Source of the DNA: an uncultured Rhodospirillales bacterium
GTDB taxonomy: Bacteria > Pseudomonadota > Alphaproteobacteria > Acetobacterales > Acetobacteraceae
Assembly (NCBI GenBank): GCA_903928045.1
Contig: CAIYPH010000308.1
Location: forward strand, 1-8,275
DNA: 8,275 nt
Reading direction: 5' to 3'
Shown: positions 6,217 to 8,275 of the stretch, piece after piece
Layout of the letters: every line of letters starts with the position of its first letter
How positions within the stretch are numbered: the stretch's first letter is position 1
Translations under genes and position numbers: made by a program
Notes under the pieces: model-generated
Seen by the model: the letters and a program-made list of their open reading frames with translations, nothing else
What the model was told of the DNA's origin: nothing
Databases searched by the model: none

Positions 6217-6962
6217 GATGTCGCGTCCTGCATGATTTCGCGCCGGAAGAAGGCGCGCACGGTGGGGTTGGTGCTGGTTTCGCCGAGTGTGCGCGGGTCA
6301 CCCTCGGCGATCATGCCCTGGGCGGTCTTGTCGAGCATGATACAGCGATCGGCGATTGCCAGGATCGAGGCGAGCTCGTGGGTGACCACCACGAAGGTGA
6401 TGCCGAGATCGCGCTTGAGGTCGAGGATGAGCTGGTCGAGCTCCGCTGACGTGATGGGGTCGAGCCCCGCCGAGGGTTCGTCGAGGAACAGCAACGGCGG
6501 GTCGAGCGCCAAGGCGCGGGCGATGGCGGCGCGTTTGGCCATGCCGCCGGAGATTTCCGCCGGCATCAGCGCGGCGGCATCCCCGAGGCCGACCAGCCCG
6601 AGCTTGGTGCGCGCGACGCTCTCCCGCGCCGCGAGGGGGAGGGAGGTGTGCATCTCGAGCGGCAGCATGACGTTCTGCAGCAGGTTCATCGAGCCGAACA
6701 GCGCGCCCATCTGGAACATGACGCCGACCTTGGTGCGCAGCGCGGCGCTGGCCTGCGCCATGTCGCCACCGAGCACGCTGACCGTCCCGCCGCTCGGCGG
6801 CAGCAGGCCGACCAGAATGCGCAGCAACGTCGACTTGCCGCAGCCGGAACCGCCGAGGATGACGAAGATTTCGCCCTGGTGCACCGCGAAACTGAGATCA
6901 TGGAACAGCACCCGCTGGCCGAAGCGGCGGGACAGGGCGGTGACGGTGATGAGGTCGGTCAT
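6213..6962 (-). CDS. MlaF-type ABC transporter ATP-binding protein
   Basis: A 249-residue cytoplasmic ATPase with all ABC motifs: Walker A GGSGCGKST (37-45), Q-loop FQMGALF with Q84, signature ISGGM (137-141), Walker B LLFLDEP with D161 and E162, and the switch His H195. The GALFGSMNLLQNV segment after the Q-loop and ISGGMAKRAA are typical of the MlaF/Ttg2A subfamily that powers MCE transport. The ATG at 6962 is directly preceded in frame by TAA (6965-6963), so no upstream start exists. Its 5' side is repeat copy 2, and no proper Shine-Dalgarno is seen; the nearest purine run (AAGAAG) lies in the hairpin B stem, 11 or more bases away. It overlaps the MCE gene by ATGA. Confidence 0.95.
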   Translation of the reverse strand: MTDLITVTALSRRFGQRVLFHDLSFAVHQGEIFVILGGSGCGKSTLLRILVGLLPPSGGTVSVLGGDMAQASAALRTKVGVMFQMGALFGSMNLLQNVMLPLEMHTSLPLAARESVARTKLGLVGLGDAAALMPAEISGGMAKRAAIARALALDPPLLFLDEPSAGLDPITSAELDQLILDLKRDLGITFVVVTHELASILAIADRCIMLDKTAQGMIAEGDPRTLGETSTNPTVRAFFRREIMQDATS

Positions 6963-6966
6963 TTAA

Positions 6967-7114
6967 GGAAGCGCTTCTTTTTTGAAAAAAAGAAGCAAAA
7001 AACTTTTATTCCATTGGTGTGTACCGCTCCAGACCATCCCGGGAGGCAAGCCAACGGCAACGAAGTCAGAAAAAGTTTTTTTGGTTCTTTTTGTTCACAA
7101 AAAGAACGCCTTCC
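6967..7114 (-). repeat. Hairpin-rich intergenic repeat, copy 2, between permease and ATPase genes
   Basis: Reverse-complement copy of 137-277. Hairpin B arms are 6973-6983 and 6986-6996, hairpin A arms 7084-7093 and 7098-7107, and the central closing stem is CCATTGG 7011-7017 with CCAACGG 7051-7057 (one G-T pair). Short inverted ends are visible as GGAAGCG 6967-6973 and CGCCTTCC 7107-7114. It fills nearly all of the 163 bases between the permease stop (7126) and the ATPase start (6962), so it is transcribed inside the operon and its 3' end lies 4 bases before the ATPase ATG. It may act as a partial terminator, RNA stabiliser or translation barrier that alters subunit ratios; this is inference. 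Confidence 0.85.
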
Positions 7115-7125
7115 TTCCCGGATTA

Positions 7126-8211
7126 TCATATGCCCAACCGATAGAACGTAATGGCGAAAATCCCATCGAGCACGATGGCGCTCACAATCCCGCCCACCAC
7201 GGCGCGGGTCGCCGAAACGCCCACCGCCTCCGGCCCCAGCCCGGTCGCCATGCCCGCCCGGCAGCCGACGGCGGCGATGGTGGCGCCGAACACGGCCGAC
7301 TTCGCCAGCGCCCCGTAGAGATCGCCCGGCACCACCCAGGCGGCGATCTGGTTGCCGATCGCGACGGGCGGAATTCCGTCGCCCACCAGCACCAGCGCCA
7401 TGCCGATCAGCCCGGCGAAATCGAGCACCATGGTCATTGCCGGCATGACCAGGATGGTGGCGAGCAGGCGGGGCAGCACCAGCATGGTCACCGGGTCGAG
7501 TCCCATGGTGATGAGCGCGTCGACCTCCTGGTTCACCTTCATGGTGCCGATCTCGGCGGCGAAGGCCGAGCCGCTGCGGCCGGCCAGGATGACGGCGGCG
7601 AGCAGCGGGCCGAGCTCGCGGATCAGGCTGATCGCGACCAGGTTGGCGACGTAGATATCGGCGCCGAAGCGGCGCATCGGCACCAGCGACTGGAAGGCCA
7701 GGATGAGCCCGATCAGCACGCCGAGCAGCAGCACCAGCGGCACCGCCTTCACGCCGGACTGGTCGGCGGCGCGCCACAGATCCTGCATGCGGAACATCTT
7801 CGATCGCACCGGCAGCATGGCAAGGGCGAGCACCGCCTCGCCGAGAAAGGCGATCCCGTCGGTGGCGGCGGTGAGGAAGGAGGTGAAGACCTCCTTCCAG
7901 CTCGGCACATGCGCCTCGCCGGCCCGCGGTGACGCCTTGCGGGCATCGTGCACGCGGGCGAGCAAAGCGCGCACTTTCTCGGTCTCGCCGGCATAGGCGG
8001 GCAGCGCGCCGAAGGCGGATTCGATGTCGGCGAGCAGGGTGATCCCGGCGGTGTCCCAATGCGTGACGCCCGAGAGATCGACCGCGAGGGCCTGCCCCTT
8101 GGCGGAGCGGGCGGCGGCGAGGGTCTGTGTCCACACGGCGCCGGCGCTGGTGGCGTCGAGCTCGCCGGCGAGGGTGATGCGGCCGGGCGCGAGTGTGACG
8201 CTGGCCGTCAC
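7126..8211 (-). CDS. STAS-MlaE fusion: ABC transporter permease of an MCE lipid transport system
   Basis: A 361-residue inner-membrane permease. Residues 5-88 form a STAS-like domain (ITLAGELDATSAG; VDLSGVTHWDTAGITLLADI at 44-63), then a linker, then an MlaE domain (PF02405) at about 115-361. The permease signature spans 198-233 and includes RELGPLLAAVILAGRSGSAF and EIGTMKVNQEVDAL, with about five hydrophobic helices. In E. coli the STAS part is the separate protein MlaB, which binds the ATPase; here it is built in. The position usually held by the phosphorylatable Ser in STAS domains is within DTAG (53-56), with Thr instead. The start is GTG 8211-8209, overlapping the stop of the upstream gene (GTGA); a purine-rich GGAAG lies upstream. 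No Mla-type periplasmic MlaC is seen nearby. Confidence 0.94.
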   Translation of the reverse strand: MTASVTLAPGRITLAGELDATSAGAVWTQTLAAARSAKGQALAVDLSGVTHWDTAGITLLADIESAFGALPAYAGETEKVRALLARVHDARKASPRAGEAHVPSWKEVFTSFLTAATDGIAFLGEAVLALAMLPVRSKMFRMQDLWRAADQSGVKAVPLVLLLGVLIGLILAFQSLVPMRRFGADIYVANLVAISLIRELGPLLAAVILAGRSGSAFAAEIGTMKVNQEVDALITMGLDPVTMLVLPRLLATILVMPAMTMVLDFAGLIGMALVLVGDGIPPVAIGNQIAAWVVPGDLYGALAKSAVFGATIAAVGCRAGMATGLGPEAVGVSATRAVVGGIVSAIVLDGIFAITFYRLGI

Positions 8212-8275
8212 GCGCCCGCTTCCGGCCGGAAGGCGCGGGCGTGGTGGGCCTGGAAGGCGATGGCGACCTCGGCGC
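8208..8275 (-). CDS. C-terminal end of an unidentified protein (partial, first visible gene of the operon)
   Basis: A minus-strand frame enters from the right edge and encodes AEVAIAFQAHHARAFRPEAG plus a final Ala before TGA at 8210-8208. That TGA overlaps the GTG start of the permease by 4 bases, the same coupling style as the rest of the operon, which supports it being a real gene. The AFQ...FRPE pattern faintly recalls the C-terminal part of some N-acetylmuramoyl-L-alanine amidases, but 21 residues are too few to name a family. Confidence 0.6.
   Translation of the reverse strand, partial: AEVAIAFQAHHARAFRPEAGA

Noticed and set aside
5626..6966. A 446-codon plus-strand frame antisense to the MCE and ATPase genes
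   Set aside because: It is opposite to two genes with full family motifs and has no domain sense of its own.
6982..7932. A plus-strand frame starting in repeat copy 2 with a Lys/Phe-rich N-terminus
   Set aside because: The N-terminal part is translated repeat sequence and the rest is antisense to the permease; similar peptides arise from copy 1 in another frame.

Overview
The window is dense, high-GC (about two thirds G+C) bacterial DNA. Strong third-position G/C bias, short gene gaps, repeated 1-4 base ATGA/TGATG/GTGA gene overlaps, and an MlaE/MlaF/MCE transporter with an auxiliary lipoprotein all suggest an alphaproteobacterium. Acetobacteraceae (Rhodospirillales) is my best guess; this is inference from style and gene content, not from a marker gene.

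Layout, left to right. (1) Positions 1-136 are a poorly resolved flank, possibly the 3' end of a plus-strand gene. (2) Positions 137-277 hold a 140-bp AT-rich, hairpin-rich intergenic repeat (copy 1). (3) A minus-strand flavin-dependent luciferase-like monooxygenase (282-1496) diverges from a plus-strand serine hydrolase of the beta-lactamase fold (1618-2745). The 121-bp gap between them has an operator-like palindrome and a candidate promoter. (4) The serine hydrolase overlaps by ATGA a dihydrodipicolinate-synthase-family lyase/aldolase (2742-3692), so the two are probably translated together. (5) A shrunken copy of the repeat (3694-3735) lies between convergent genes. (6) A minus-strand operon runs from the right edge leftwards: the tail of an unidentified gene (8208-8275), a STAS-MlaE permease fusion (7126-8211), repeat copy 2 (6967-7114), an MlaF-type ATPase (6213-6962), a single-domain MCE/MlaD protein (5200-6216), an auxiliary lipoprotein (4613-5200) and an alpha/beta hydrolase (3714-4616).

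The operon encodes a complete MCE-type lipid importer/exporter: permease dimer with built-in STAS domain, ATPase, membrane-anchored MCE ring subunit, and an outer-membrane-type lipoprotein that likely docks the ring. The terminal hydrolase is coupled to it by an ATGA overlap. Every junction in this operon overlaps except permease-ATPase, which is split by the repeat.

The most unusual content is the repeat. Two 140-bp copies in opposite orientation keep near-identical outer hairpins, while the middle has diverged in sequence but keeps a closing stem with a pairing-preserving change. A third, deleted copy supplies the last codons and stop of the alpha/beta hydrolase. I found no CRISPR array, tRNA, rRNA, insertion sequence or defence system.
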